Below the pieces are notes generated by a model. The model did no database searches. It was not told where the DNA came from and saw only the letters and a program-made list of their open reading frames with translations. From Salinispora tropica CNB-440 (GTDB lineage Bacteria > Actinomycetota > Actinomycetes > Mycobacteriales > Micromonosporaceae), in the NCBI RefSeq assembly GCF_000016425.1, contig NC_009380.1:124001-188000 (forward strand): a DNA stretch of 64,000 nucleotides, read 5' to 3'. Both the position numbers and the translations under genes were made by a program. Shown one piece after another: positions 47,178-55,772 of the stretch. The number at the start of each line of letters is the position of its first letter. The first letter of the stretch is position 1.

Positions 47178-48311
47178 ATGGCTGTACGGGGGCGGTCGAC
47201 AGCTGGGATGCGCGGCTTGGCCGCCGTCCCAGCCTATGTGGTGATGCAGCCAACCACGCTCTGCAATCTCGACTGCGTGTACTGCTACCTCCCGCTTCGC
47301 CACGCCGACCGGCGGATGCCGGTCGGCGTGGCGAAGGCGGTGGCCGCATCGGTCAATCCATGGGCGCGGGCCGGGCGATTCTCCGTCGTGTGGCACGGTG
47401 GCGAGCCGCTCGCCGCCGGGCAGGAGCTGCTCGGCGCGCTGATTGCCCCGTTCGGGCCGGAGGTCGAGCATCACGTCCAGACCAACGCGACGCTGATCGA
47501 CGACGCCTGGTGTCGATTCTTCGCGGAGCACCAGATCCGGGTCAGTGTCAGCGTGGACGGGCCGCGGGAGCGCAACGTGGATCGGGTCACTCGGGGCGGG
47601 CGTCCCGCGTATGCCCACATCATGCGGGGAGTCGAGGCGCTGCGTCGACATGGGCTGCCGTTCTCCGCGCTGGCCGTGGTGGGGCGCCCCGAGCTGGGTC
47701 TCGCCCGCGAACTGTACGACTTCTTCCTCGATCTTGGCCCGGATGTGGTGGGCGTGAACATCGAGGAGACCGAGGGGGTCAATACGCGGGCCAACTGCCA
47801 CGACGCGGCTGCGGTGACCGCCTTCTGGTCAGAACTGGTGGCGGCCTGGCGCCGGAACCCCCGTATCCACCTGCGTGAGGTTGAGTGGTCCCTGCGGTAC
47901 GCCGCTGCGGTGTTGGACGGCGTCGAGGACCAGGTGCTGCCCCGCCGGCTGGATCCGATCCCCACGGTCGGCCACGACGGTTCGGTGACCGTGCTCTCGC
48001 CCGAACTGGCCGGCTTCACGAACCCCCGGTACGGCGACTTCAGCAGCGGCAACGTGCTGGTCACTTCGCTGGCAGAGATCCTGGCCGAGGCCGCGGCGAC
48101 ACCCTGGGTCGGGGAGTTCCTCGCCGGGGTGGAGGCTTGCCGGGCATCGTGTTCCTACTTCGGCTTCTGCGGCGGTGGTCACGCGGCCAATCGCTACTTC
48201 GAGCAGGGACGTTTTGACGGTACGGAGACCGAGCACTGCCGCAACAGCAAGATCCGCCTACTGGAGGGAGTGTTGGAGCATGCCCGAGAACACCGGTCCC
48301 CGGCAACCTGA
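47178..48311 (+). CDS. Radical SAM/SPASM peptide maturase
   Basis: 377-aa enzyme predicted to crosslink the peptide encoded just downstream. The [4Fe-4S]/SAM motif Cys-x3-Cys-x2-Cys is at residues 29-36 (CNLDCVYCYLP), then HGGEPLAAGQELL. The C-terminal SPASM region has Cys 321, 325, 331 and 354 (ACRASCSYFGFCGGG, TEHC), as in maturases of the FxsB/AmcB/XyeB type that build aryl-to-side-chain rings. The ATG at 47178 was chosen because GAGGAGGGCG precedes it. Its end overlaps the precursor gene by 32 bp. I place it closest to the actinobacterial multiple-cyclophane (Amc) group, from memory. Confidence 0.88.
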   Translation: MAVRGRSTAGMRGLAAVPAYVVMQPTTLCNLDCVYCYLPLRHADRRMPVGVAKAVAASVNPWARAGRFSVVWHGGEPLAAGQELLGALIAPFGPEVEHHVQTNATLIDDAWCRFFAEHQIRVSVSVDGPRERNVDRVTRGGRPAYAHIMRGVEALRRHGLPFSALAVVGRPELGLARELYDFFLDLGPDVVGVNIEETEGVNTRANCHDAAAVTAFWSELVAAWRRNPRIHLREVEWSLRYAAAVLDGVEDQVLPRRLDPIPTVGHDGSVTVLSPELAGFTNPRYGDFSSGNVLVTSLAEILAEAAATPWVGEFLAGVEACRASCSYFGFCGGGHAANRYFEQGRFDGTETEHCRNSKIRLLEGVLEHAREHRSPAT

Positions 48312-48516
48312 GCGCACGGCGGGCGCGGTCTCGGACGACGTGGTCGATCGGATCCGCGTCGCTGGCGCCGACCTCACCACGTTGCTTCGCGAGGCCGAGG
48401 CGGCCCGCCACCTACGGGCGGAGGCGGCGGGAGACGGCACCTCCAGCGCGGTCTGCGCCTGGAACCACTTCGAGAACATCCCGACGTTCTACAACTGGAA
48501 CAACCGTCCACGCTGA
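48280..48516 (+). CDS. Triceptide-like RiPP precursor peptide, 78 aa
   Basis: Putative precursor for the overlapping maturase. The leader (residues 1-55) has a predicted helix VVDRIRVAGADLTTLLREAE. The C-terminal core CAWNHFENIPTFYNWNNRPR (residues 59-78) contains four aromatic-x-x units: W61-N-H63, F64-E-N66, F70-Y-N72 and W73-N-N75; three end in Asn, the favoured partner in three-residue cyclophanes. The ATG is 8 bp downstream of a GGAGGGAG tract, inside the maturase gene in another frame. No protease or exporter is adjacent. A strong hairpin follows at 48608-48653. Confidence 0.8.
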   Translation: MPENTGPRQPERTAGAVSDDVVDRIRVAGADLTTLLREAEAARHLRAEAAGDGTSSAVCAWNHFENIPTFYNWNNRPR

Positions 48517-48607
48517 GCCGGCTGGCTACCGCGAGCTACGCTGCGCCGGCTGGCTACCTACACCGAGCCGTCCGCCCTGCTCCGGTGCTCCCCTGCCACC
48601 TGCCGGA

Positions 48608-48653
48608 CAGGGCATGTCTCGGAGCCACTGCCAGCACTCCGAGACATGCCCTG
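48608..48653. terminator. 17-bp hairpin after the RiPP pair
   Basis: Perfect arms at 48608-48624 and 48637-48653 with a 12-nt loop, between the precursor gene and the convergent DUF3073 gene. Upstream of it, the 14-mer GCCGGCTGGCTACC occurs twice (48517 and 48545). Confidence 0.7.
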
Positions 48654-48730
48654 CTTCCGTCGGGGACCGCCGACCGATGGGCACAGACATGAGCACGCGG
48701 TCGATCCGCGTGCTCAGTTGCGACCAGGGG

Positions 48731-48946
48731 TCAGCGGTTGGGACGAGCCCGGTTGTCCGGGTCGTCGTCCACGTGGTCCTCGTCATCGTCGTCGACATAC
48801 TCTTTGTAGTCGTCGTCGAAGTCGTGGTCCGACTTGTGGCTGCCGCCGAGTTCGCGTTGCAAGGCGGCGAGGTCGGTGTTCGGGGAGTGGTACTTCAACT
48901 CCCGGGCCACCTTTGTCTGCTTGGCCTTAGCTCGGCCGCGCCCCAT
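48731..48946 (-). CDS. DUF3073 family protein
   Basis: 71-aa actinobacterial protein of unknown function. The start MGRGRAKAKQTKVARELKYH is the family hallmark, followed by SPNTDLAALQRELGG and a very acidic C-terminus (runs of Asp). The ATG at 48946 follows GAGGGGG. It is typically found near purM, as here; the RiPP genes separate the two in this genome. Confidence 0.93.
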   Translation of the reverse strand: MGRGRAKAKQTKVARELKYHSPNTDLAALQRELGGSHKSDHDFDDDYKEYVDDDDEDHVDDDPDNRARPNR

Positions 48947-49237
48947 GGCTCGACCCCCTCGCACAGAATGCGGGGCAGCCCGAAGGCGGGCCCCGATGAC
49001 GTCAGGCATCTCTCGTGGCTCTTACGGTACATGGAGATGCCATCGTTCGGCACCTCGGGTTACCGTCGCCCGGCTCCGCGCGTCGCAGCGGGCCGGTCGT
49101 CACCCAGTGTACTCGGTAAGGGCCAATCCGGGGAGCACCCCTAACAGCAGGCGAATCACCGTGAATCCAGCTTAACCGCGCCGCGTCGCTGTCGCGGCCC
49201 AGGGGCGGAACCAGCCCGGCCCGCCCCTGGGCCGTGA

Positions 49238-50320
49238 TCAGGGTAGAAGGACTGTTCGCAGCCGGCCCACCTCGGCCATCCGTCGCTCGGCCAGTCGGTC
49301 CGCGGCCACCGCCGGTGGCACCCCCTCGGCATCGGCGAGCCCCAGGATCTCCCGCGTGGTGTCGTAGATTTTCGTCGCCCGTAGCTTGGCGCGGTCGAAG
49401 TTGAAGCCCTCGATCTCGTCGGCGACCTGAATCACACCACCGGCGTTGACCACGTAGTCGGGCGCGTACAGGATGCCCCGGTCGGCGAGGAGCTTCTCGA
49501 TGCCCGGGTGGGCGAGTTGGTTGTTCGCCGCCCCGGCGACCACCGTCGCCCGCAGCGCCGGAACGGTGTGGTCGTTGAGCGTGCCCCCCAGCGCGCACGG
49601 GGCGTACACATCAATGTCGGAAGCGGCCAGCGCGCTGGCGTCGTCCAACAGTGTCACCTGCGGATGGGTCGTCCGCGCCCAGGCCAGCGCCCGTGGGTTC
49701 ACGTCGGTCGCCACGACCTCGGCGCCGTCGTCGAGGAGGTGGCCGACCAGATGCTTGCCGACCTTGCCCAGGCCGGCCACGCCGACTCGTCGTCCGCGCA
49801 GCGTCGACGTGCCCCAGGCATGCTCGGCCGCGGCGCGCATGCCCTGGAACACGCCCCAGGCGGTGAGGATCGAGGAGTCGCCGGCGCCCCCGTGCTCACG
49901 GCTACGGCCGGTCACGAACCGGGTCTCTCGGGCGATCACGTCCATGTCGGCGACGTAGGTACCAACGTCGCAGGCGGTGTAATAGCGGCCACCCAGGGTG
50001 GCGACGAAGCGGCCGTAGGCGCGCAACAGGGTCTCGCTTTTGAGCTGTTCGGGATCCCCCCAGATGACTGCCTTGCCGCCGCCCAGGTCCAGCCCGGCGA
50101 GGGCGTTCTTGTACGCCATACCGCGGGAGAGGTCGAGCACATCGGCGAGGGCCGCCTCCTCGCTCGCGTACGGGTAGAACCGGGTGCCGCCGAGTGCGGG
50201 CCCCAGTGCCGTGGAGTAGATGCCGATGATCGCTCGGAGGCCGGACTGTTTGTCCTGGCAGAACACGACCTGCTCGTGGCCGACCGACGCCGGGGCGTCA
50301 GTGGTGGCGAATACGCCCAT
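49238..50320 (-). CDS. vdh: Valine/leucine dehydrogenase
   Basis: NAD-dependent branched-chain amino-acid dehydrogenase (360 aa), converting Val or Leu to the keto acid and ammonia. It has [20 protein letters not shown], the catalytic Lys in [33 protein letters not shown] and the Rossmann loop [13 protein letters not shown], then CALGGTLND and AGAANNQLA. In Streptomyces vdh lies in the same place near purM and bldC, and supplies acyl-CoA precursors for polyketides. No partner on its strand is close. Confidence 0.94.
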   Translation of the reverse strand: MGVFATTDAPASVGHEQVVFCQDKQSGLRAIIGIYSTALGPALGGTRFYPYASEEAALADVLDLSRGMAYKNALAGLDLGGGKAVIWGDPEQLKSETLLRAYGRFVATLGGRYYTACDVGTYVADMDVIARETRFVTGRSREHGGAGDSSILTAWGVFQGMRAAAEHAWGTSTLRGRRVGVAGLGKVGKHLVGHLLDDGAEVVATDVNPRALAWARTTHPQVTLLDDASALAASDIDVYAPCALGGTLNDHTVPALRATVVAGAANNQLAHPGIEKLLADRGILYAPDYVVNAGGVIQVADEIEGFNFDRAKLRATKIYDTTREILGLADAEGVPPAVAADRLAERRMAEVGRLRTVLLP

Positions 50321-50538
50321 GACTCACTCCTGGTGTGGTGTGCGGCCTTGTGGGCCGCGGACCTGCGGACGCCGGCGGGATGCTGCCGGTGCCGCTGAGC
50401 CTAGTATCGGCCGACATCGTCTCCGTCGTCACCGACGTGTGCGTCCGTACGGCGGGACCAGCCGCCCGGCGACTCCCCGGAGTGCACGCGAAACTGTGCC
50501 ACCAGGGATTCGCATCCGACTCGTGGGAGGATCGCGCC

Positions 50539-51378
50539 GTGCCCTCGCTCTTCGCCGCATACCTGCGCGTGTACGAACCGTTGACTGCCTTTGACCGTAG
50601 CCGCCAGGCGTACTGGCGGCGCTACGTCGAGCAGGGACGGGCTGTCGCCCCGGTGGAGGGGCCCGGCCGGCAGCTCACCTCGGTGATCGAGGCGCTCGGC
50701 GCGGGTTGGACGCGGTTGCCGGATCTGCCAGACGAGGCGTACGTCCTGGAGGCCGATGACACTCTGCTGGTCTGCCCGTGGAACCTGCGTATCCGGGTCG
50801 CCGAGGCGGCGCTGAACGCCCGCGATGGCGTACCCCCGGTGTTGGCTGACGCCTTTGTGCCGCCGGTGCTCGCCGGAAAGGCCAAGGCGGTGGTTGACGA
50901 CTGGCGGAGCGGGGCGCGCGTCCTGGAGCATGGCGTTCCCCGGGTGCACGAGCAGATCGCCACGTGGGGCGTGCCGCTGCGGTGGTTCGTCCTCTTCGAG
51001 CCGGCGGAGCGGCACCAGGTCACCGAGCCCGGCCGGCGGGCACTGCGGTACCGGACGGAGATTTCCAAGGCCCGCCGTCGCTCGTCGCGAGCCCTCGCCG
51101 TATTGCGGAAGTCGGTCGGTGCCGCGCCGATCACCGAGGCGGTGGAGGAGGCCGCGCGCTGGTTGGAGGAGTTCCATCCACGGTCGGTGGTGGAACTGGA
51201 CTACGGCGGGCTGGTGTCGCTGCTCTCCGACGAGACCCTGGCGGCTGACGACTCGCCGGAGTTGGTCGCCGCCGGCCTGGCCGGGCTGTCTCGGGGTGAG
51301 GCGGAGGAGGCGTCATCGGCCTACGACAAGCTGGTCGCGCGGTGGCGTGCGGTGCAGTTGCTCGAGCGGTGCAACTGA
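50539..51378 (+). CDS. Conserved actinobacterial protein next to bldC
   Basis: 279-aa cytoplasmic protein without assigned function, conserved between vdh and bldC in Streptomyces (as I recall). The GTG at 50539 has GGGAGG 8 nt upstream and gives the expected N-terminus VPSLFAAYLRVYEPLTAF; the longer frame from 50335 would overlap the vdh promoter. It is alpha-helical and rich in Arg and Glu, with RRYVEQGRAVAPVEGPGRQL and RTEISKARRRSSRALAVLRK. No catalytic motif seen. Confidence 0.85.
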   Translation: MPSLFAAYLRVYEPLTAFDRSRQAYWRRYVEQGRAVAPVEGPGRQLTSVIEALGAGWTRLPDLPDEAYVLEADDTLLVCPWNLRIRVAEAALNARDGVPPVLADAFVPPVLAGKAKAVVDDWRSGARVLEHGVPRVHEQIATWGVPLRWFVLFEPAERHQVTEPGRRALRYRTEISKARRRSSRALAVLRKSVGAAPITEAVEEAARWLEEFHPRSVVELDYGGLVSLLSDETLAADDSPELVAAGLAGLSRGEAEEASSAYDKLVARWRAVQLLERCN

Positions 51379-51630
51379 CGCCAAATCAGCTGATTCCACC
51401 TCGCCAATCTGGGAGCCATTCGCACTTGATACGTCACGAACCGTGATCATGAGAGTAGATAAGGTGCGTCCTGTCATATTAAAGGCGAAAAATTCGGTCA
51501 TGGTTCATCCGTCCGTCTAGGGACGTTCGGCCGTTCGGCCCATGTCGGACATCGGGGACTAGCCGGACCATGGGAGACGCGTCGGCCGGCGGGACCCCGG
51601 CCGATGTCTATACATGTGGAGGAGTGACCC
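51379..51630. promoter_or_regulatory. AT-rich bldC promoter region
   Basis: 252 bp upstream of bldC. The stretch 51430-51500 is markedly AT-rich for this genome (ATATTAAAGG, GAAAAATTCGG) and includes an inverted repeat TCACG-AAC-CGTGA at 51434-51446. AT-rich DNA of this kind suits binding by regulators of development such as BldC itself. The start site cannot be read with confidence. Confidence 0.45.
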
Positions 51631-51840
51631 ATGGCATCGCGAACGCACGAACCGGAGCCGCTGCTCACGCCGGCCGAGGTGGCGTCGATGTTCCGTGTCG
51701 ACCCGAAAACGGTGACCCGTTGGGCCAAGGCCGGAAAGCTGAGTGCGATCCGGACCCTCGGCGGGCACCGCAGATACCGGGAATCGGAGGTCAGAGCGCT
51801 GTTGCAGGGGCAGATCCCCCAGCAGCGCCAGGGGGACTGA
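51631..51840 (+). CDS. bldC: Developmental regulator BldC
   Basis: 69-aa MerR-like DNA-binding protein that controls the onset of development in Streptomyces. The sequence LLTPAEVASMFRVDPKTVTR, then WAKAGKLSAIRTLGGHRRYR is nearly identical to BldC as I remember it. It lacks any effector domain and binds cooperatively to direct repeats. The ATG follows GGAGGAGTGACCC. A 15-bp hairpin follows the gene. Confidence 0.95.
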   Translation: MASRTHEPEPLLTPAEVASMFRVDPKTVTRWAKAGKLSAIRTLGGHRRYRESEVRALLQGQIPQQRQGD

Positions 51841-51866
51841 CCGGGTGAGCACCAACGGAAAACGTG

Positions 51867-51901
51867 CGTAGGGCGGTGGACGGTCTGTCCACCGCCCTAC
51901 G
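51867..51901. terminator. Hairpin terminator of bldC
   Basis: Perfect 15-bp arms (51867-51881 and 51887-51901) with a 5-nt loop, 26 bp after the bldC stop. A second, imperfect G:C hairpin follows up to about 51960 and may serve the convergent PPOX gene. Confidence 0.7.
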
Positions 51902-51962
51902 GGATTCCTGGGGGTGCGAACGCGGCTCGCCCCCCGGAGGGTCTCCGCGGGGCGAACGCAGC

Positions 51963-52343
51963 TCAACCCTTGAGCGTGACCCGGATCCCCACCGTGCCCT
52001 GCTCGCCCCGGCGTAGCCGGCTCCCCAGCAGGGTGAGCCGGCCGAGTACCCGGTACTTCTCCTTGATCAGGCCGCGGACCCGCCGGGTGCCCGCCGAGTC
52101 GGCGAGCGCGGCGTGACCGGGTACCGCCGGACCGTGCGGTCGTCCTCGGACATCGCAGGGGGCGACGGTCACATCGCCGCTGCGCCGGATCCGCTTCACC
52201 TTGCCGGAGCCGGTAACGGTCCAGACTGCGAGCGCATCGCCGTCACGGACCGCCCAGACCGGGGTCGGCACCGCACGGCCGTCCTTGCGAAAGGTCGTGA
52301 GCAGGATGTATTTCTCGGTCGCGAGTCGGTCCAGCGTGGTCAC
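51963..52343 (-). CDS. PPOX-class F420-dependent oxidoreductase-like protein
   Basis: 126-aa split-barrel flavin/deazaflavin-binding protein. It starts VTTLDRLATEKYILLTTFRK, then DGRAVPTPVWAVRDGDALAV and GSGKVKRIRRSGDVTVAPCD, the pattern of the actinobacterial PPOX-type F420 proteins (Rv1155/Rv2074 group). The GTG at 52343 gives this conserved N-terminus. The substrate is unknown. Confidence 0.87.
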   Translation of the reverse strand: MTTLDRLATEKYILLTTFRKDGRAVPTPVWAVRDGDALAVWTVTGSGKVKRIRRSGDVTVAPCDVRGRPHGPAVPGHAALADSAGTRRVRGLIKEKYRVLGRLTLLGSRLRRGEQGTVGIRVTLKG

Positions 52344-52578
52344 GCCGCCAAGGATACGACTCCGCGGCCGGCTGACCGGGCAGTGAGCCCGACGGCGTGC
52401 CGTGTACCTCAGACCTGGTCGTGGAACGGCCCCGGCGGTGTCCATCCGGGAAATCCTTCCGCCCGGTGCCGGGTTGCCGCGTGGCGCCTCCCAACCAATA
52501 GGGTCGCGGGGACGAGCGACACGACGAGGCGGGACGGCACGGGTGATCCCCGGCTCACCGCCAGAGGGAGGAGACGGC

Positions 52579-53436
52579 ATGGGTGACCGTTGGGTCGTGG
52601 TCGGGGCCGGCACGATGGGCCTCGGAATCGCGTACGTGGCCGCCGGTGCCGGCCACGACGTGGACCTGGTCGAGGTCGATCCGGCCCGGGGCGAAGCCGC
52701 CGCGGTGCGCCTCGGTGAGCTGTGGGACCGGGCGGTTGGCCGGGGTCGGATAACTGTCGAGCAGGCCGGCGCCAACCGATCCCGGGTGACCCTTCGGGGA
52801 AGCCTCACCGAGGTCGGCGCCAGCCCGGACGTCGTGGTCGAGGCCGTCCCCGAGCGGGTCGACCTGAAGCGCTCCGTGCTGCGCGACGCCGAGAACCTCA
52901 ATCCTGCGCTGTTGGCCAGCAACACCTCCAGCATCTCGATCGCCCAGCTGGCCGAGGGGCTGACCCGCCCAGAGCGTTTCCTCGGCCTGCACTTCTTCAA
53001 CCCGGTCTGGGCGATGACGTTGCTCGAGGTCGTGGTCGGCCCGGGGACCGCACCGGAGAGCACTGACGCGGCGATCGCGCTCGCCGCTCGGCTGGGCAAG
53101 GATCCTGTCGTCGTACGTGACCTGCCCGGCTTCGCCACCTCGCGGCTGGGAGTGACGCTTGGTCTGGAGGCGATTCGGATGGTCGCCGACAAGGTGGCGG
53201 AACCAGCGGACATCGACAAGGCGATGATGCTTGGCTACCGGCATCCGGTGGGGCCGCTGGAGCTCACCGACCTGGTCGGGCTGGACGTGCGGCTCGACAT
53301 CGCCCGTACCCTCGCGGCTGCGTACGGGGAGCGGTTCGCGCCGCCCCCGCTGTTGGTCGAGATGGTGGCCGCCGGACACCTTGGTAAGAAGTCCGGCCAG
53401 GGCTTCTATCGATGGGAGAACGGGGTGAAGGCGTGA
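52579..53436 (+). CDS. 3-hydroxyacyl-CoA dehydrogenase
   Basis: 285-aa NAD-dependent enzyme, oxidising (S)-3-hydroxyacyl-CoA to 3-ketoacyl-CoA. It has the Rossmann loop VVVGAGTMGLGIAYVAAGAG, EAVPERVDLKRSVLRD, SNTSSISIAQLA, LGLHFFNPVWAMTLLEVV (catalytic His in HFFNP) and the C-terminal GRYxNPxGPxEL-like YRHPVGPLELTDLVGLD and KKSGQGFYRW. The ATG at 52579 follows GGGAGGAGACGGC. It overlaps the enoyl-CoA hydratase gene by 4 bp. Confidence 0.95.
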   Translation: MGDRWVVVGAGTMGLGIAYVAAGAGHDVDLVEVDPARGEAAAVRLGELWDRAVGRGRITVEQAGANRSRVTLRGSLTEVGASPDVVVEAVPERVDLKRSVLRDAENLNPALLASNTSSISIAQLAEGLTRPERFLGLHFFNPVWAMTLLEVVVGPGTAPESTDAAIALAARLGKDPVVVRDLPGFATSRLGVTLGLEAIRMVADKVAEPADIDKAMMLGYRHPVGPLELTDLVGLDVRLDIARTLAAAYGERFAPPPLLVEMVAAGHLGKKSGQGFYRWENGVKA

Positions 53437-54176
53437 CCGGCCTGCGGATCGACGAACAGGCCGACCGGGTGGTGGCGATGCTGGACCGCCCGGAGAAGCG
53501 CAACGCCATCGACGTCGACCTCGTCCAGGCGCTCCACGAACTCTGCGCCGAACTGGAGGCCCGGCCACGGCTGCTGCTGCTCACCGGAGGGGCCGAAGGC
53601 ATCTTCGCCGGGGGCGCCGACATCGGGCAGCTCCGCGAGCGCGACCGGTTGGATGCCCTCGCCGCGATCAACTCGGCCGTCTTCACCCGGATCAGGGCGC
53701 TGCCGATGCCGACCGTGGTCGCGGTTGATGGGCCGGCCCTGGGCGGTGGTGCCGAGCTGGCGTACGCCTGCGACCTACGGGTGTGCACCTCGCGTGCCTT
53801 CTTCGGGCAGCCCGAGGTGCGGCTTGGCATTCTGGCCGGGGCGGGGGCGACGCACCGGCTACCGGCGCTGGTCGGGGAGGCACGGGCGAAGGAGCTGCTC
53901 TTCACCGGCCGGCGGGTGGACGCTGCGGAGGCCCTGCGGATCGGTCTGGTCAACCAGGTGGTCACCGAGCCGGCCGAGCTGCTGCCGGCGGCCCACGCCC
54001 TGCTCGACGAGGTGGCGAAGGGCTCCGCGCTCGCGTTGCGGCTGACCAAGCTGGCCGTGGACGCTCCGGCCGCCGCGCACCCCCACCTGGATCTGGTCAG
54101 TCAGGCGGTGCTCTTCGAGGATGAGGAGAAGCACCGACGGATGACCGATTTTCTCGAGCGTCGGAGCCGGTCCTGA
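53433..54176 (+). CDS. Enoyl-CoA hydratase/isomerase
   Basis: 247-aa crotonase-family enzyme. It shows LDRPEKRNAIDVDLVQAL, the oxyanion-hole loop AGGADIGQL, GPALGGGAELAYACDLRV and FGQPEVRLGILAGAGATHRL (Glu at the general acid/base position, PEV). The GTG overlaps the previous stop (GTGA), so hydratase and dehydrogenase are co-translated and catalyse consecutive beta-oxidation steps. Confidence 0.93.
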   Translation: MTGLRIDEQADRVVAMLDRPEKRNAIDVDLVQALHELCAELEARPRLLLLTGGAEGIFAGGADIGQLRERDRLDALAAINSAVFTRIRALPMPTVVAVDGPALGGGAELAYACDLRVCTSRAFFGQPEVRLGILAGAGATHRLPALVGEARAKELLFTGRRVDAAEALRIGLVNQVVTEPAELLPAAHALLDEVAKGSALALRLTKLAVDAPAAAHPHLDLVSQAVLFEDEEKHRRMTDFLERRSRS

Positions 54177-54291
54177 ACCGGGCGATATCGGCAGGGACAG
54201 TCGGCGTGTAGACACTCGGGGTGGCCGCAGCGGACGTGTGCACACTGGTCGGCGGCGGGGTGCTCCGGTGCGGCCACCACCCGATGGAGGC

Positions 54292-55626
54292 TCAGTGGTG
54301 CAGCGGTACCCCCGCGTCGGCGAGGGCCCGGATCAGCTCGGCCGACTCACTGAACCCGATGATCAGGACAGCGTCGGCTCCAGATTCCTTGATCTCGCGG
54401 ACACCGGAGGCGAAGTCGACCGCTGCTACGTCGGTGCCCTCCGGTGGTTGGTACGTGATCAGCTTGAGTCGGTCCGGGTCGACGCCGGCCCGTTCCAGCT
54501 CGGACTGCACGATGTTCTGTAGGCCCTCGCCGTAGGAGTCCTGCCGGGCCACGATGGCGATCTGCTGCGGGCCGTCCCGCAAGATAACGTCGGCCAGCGC
54601 GCGGCCCTGCAAGCTGTCGGGTGGGGCGGTTCGGAAATAGCGGCCCTCGTCGTCCAGTTCAGTGAGGCTCGCGTCGGTGTTCGACGGGGAGAACAGCACC
54701 AGCCCGGCCCGTACCACGTCGGGTAGCACTGCCCGGGAGATGCCGGACGCGCCAGCGCCGATGATGACGTGGACGCCGGCGGCGGCATGGCGCGCCACGG
54801 TCGCCTTGGCGACCGTCGGATTCGTGCCGTCATCGCCGTCGATCCAGGTGACCGGGGCGCCAAGGACGCCACCAGCGGCGTTGATCTCCTGAATTGCGAG
54901 GGCAGCGCCGGCGGCGAGGGGCGGGTTGGACAGCGCGAGGTCACCGGTCTGCGGTAGCAGGCCCCCCAGCACCAGCGGGGCTTTACCGTTCCGGCCGGCC
55001 CTCGCGGCATCCGGTGGCGGCGAGTTGCTCGCGGTCGACTCGAAGCCCGCACCGAGGAACTCCGTCTTGGCGTCGTTGATCTGCTTTCCGTCGAAGTGCA
55101 GAGTGGCGTAGCTGGCGGTGGAAGGCTCGCCGGCCGCGGTGAATCCACCTCGGGTGATCGAGACGCTGCGGTATTCGATGTCCTGTCTGTCTCGGGCCAG
55201 CGCGAGGCAGGTAACGGCGGTCTCACACCGCTGGCCGCCGTTGGTGATCCCGACGATCTGTTCCGCGACAGCCGCCGGATCGGTGGTGCCGGCGAGTTGC
55301 GCCGCGAGCGCGCTGATCAGCACCGCGTCGTAGGTCTCCGCCGCATAGACGAAGCTGGTCAGGTCAGGGTCAATCGAACGCAACCGGTCCTTGAAGTCCT
55401 CCGGCAGCGGGGTCAGCGGTGTGGTGCCCTTCATCCCGTCGACCAGGTCGGCCCGGTCCCCCAACTCGGTGGGGAACGAGTTGAGCATGGTGCCGTCGGT
55501 GCCGTAGAGGCGTACCGGGCTAGCGGTGACCTGGTCGGACTCGTCGGTCCCGCAGGCGCTGCTGGCGAGTAGGAACGTCGCACAGGCGGCCAGGGTGGCA
55601 GCTCGCGCGGCGCGTGAGATCAGCAT
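54292..55626 (-). CDS. Substrate-binding lipoprotein, lobes in permuted order
   Basis: 444-aa exported lipoprotein of the branched-chain amino-acid (LivJ-like) binding family. The lipobox is LLASSAC (Cys25). Unusually, residues 38-183 match the family's C-terminal part (LYGTDGTMLNSF, MKGTTPLTPLPEDFKDRL, ETYDAVLISALAA, GGFTAAGEPSTASYATLHF) and residues 217-444 match its N-terminal part (LVLGGLLPQTGDLAL, IQEINAAGGVLGAPV, LVLFSPSNTDASL, VARQDSYGEGL, LIIGFSESAELIRALADAG). The end, DAGVPLHH, is just where LYGTDGT normally follows. A Ser/Pro-rich linker joins the halves. No permease or ATPase genes are adjacent. Confidence 0.85.
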   Translation of the reverse strand: MLISRAARAATLAACATFLLASSACGTDESDQVTASPVRLYGTDGTMLNSFPTELGDRADLVDGMKGTTPLTPLPEDFKDRLRSIDPDLTSFVYAAETYDAVLISALAAQLAGTTDPAAVAEQIVGITNGGQRCETAVTCLALARDRQDIEYRSVSITRGGFTAAGEPSTASYATLHFDGKQINDAKTEFLGAGFESTASNSPPPDAARAGRNGKAPLVLGGLLPQTGDLALSNPPLAAGAALAIQEINAAGGVLGAPVTWIDGDDGTNPTVAKATVARHAAAGVHVIIGAGASGISRAVLPDVVRAGLVLFSPSNTDASLTELDDEGRYFRTAPPDSLQGRALADVILRDGPQQIAIVARQDSYGEGLQNIVQSELERAGVDPDRLKLITYQPPEGTDVAAVDFASGVREIKESGADAVLIIGFSESAELIRALADAGVPLHH

Positions 55627-55652
55627 CGGCGTCCTTCCTCGGGCGCGACGGT

Positions 55653-55671
55653 ACGCTACGCAGGGTAGCGT
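55653..55671. promoter_or_regulatory. Inverted repeat upstream of binding-protein gene
   Basis: ACGCTAC and GTAGCGT with a 5-bp spacer, 27 bp upstream of the minus-strand start codon. It is a possible operator for the binding-protein gene, which has no linked regulator. Confidence 0.4.
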
Positions 55672-55772
55672 GCCTCGCCCAGAGCCGGGAGCCTGGCGGT
55701 ATTGCTATCCGAGGTTGACCGTTACGGTTACTCAGAGTGAGATGAGGTGGCGGGAGTGGCCGAGTCACGGCC

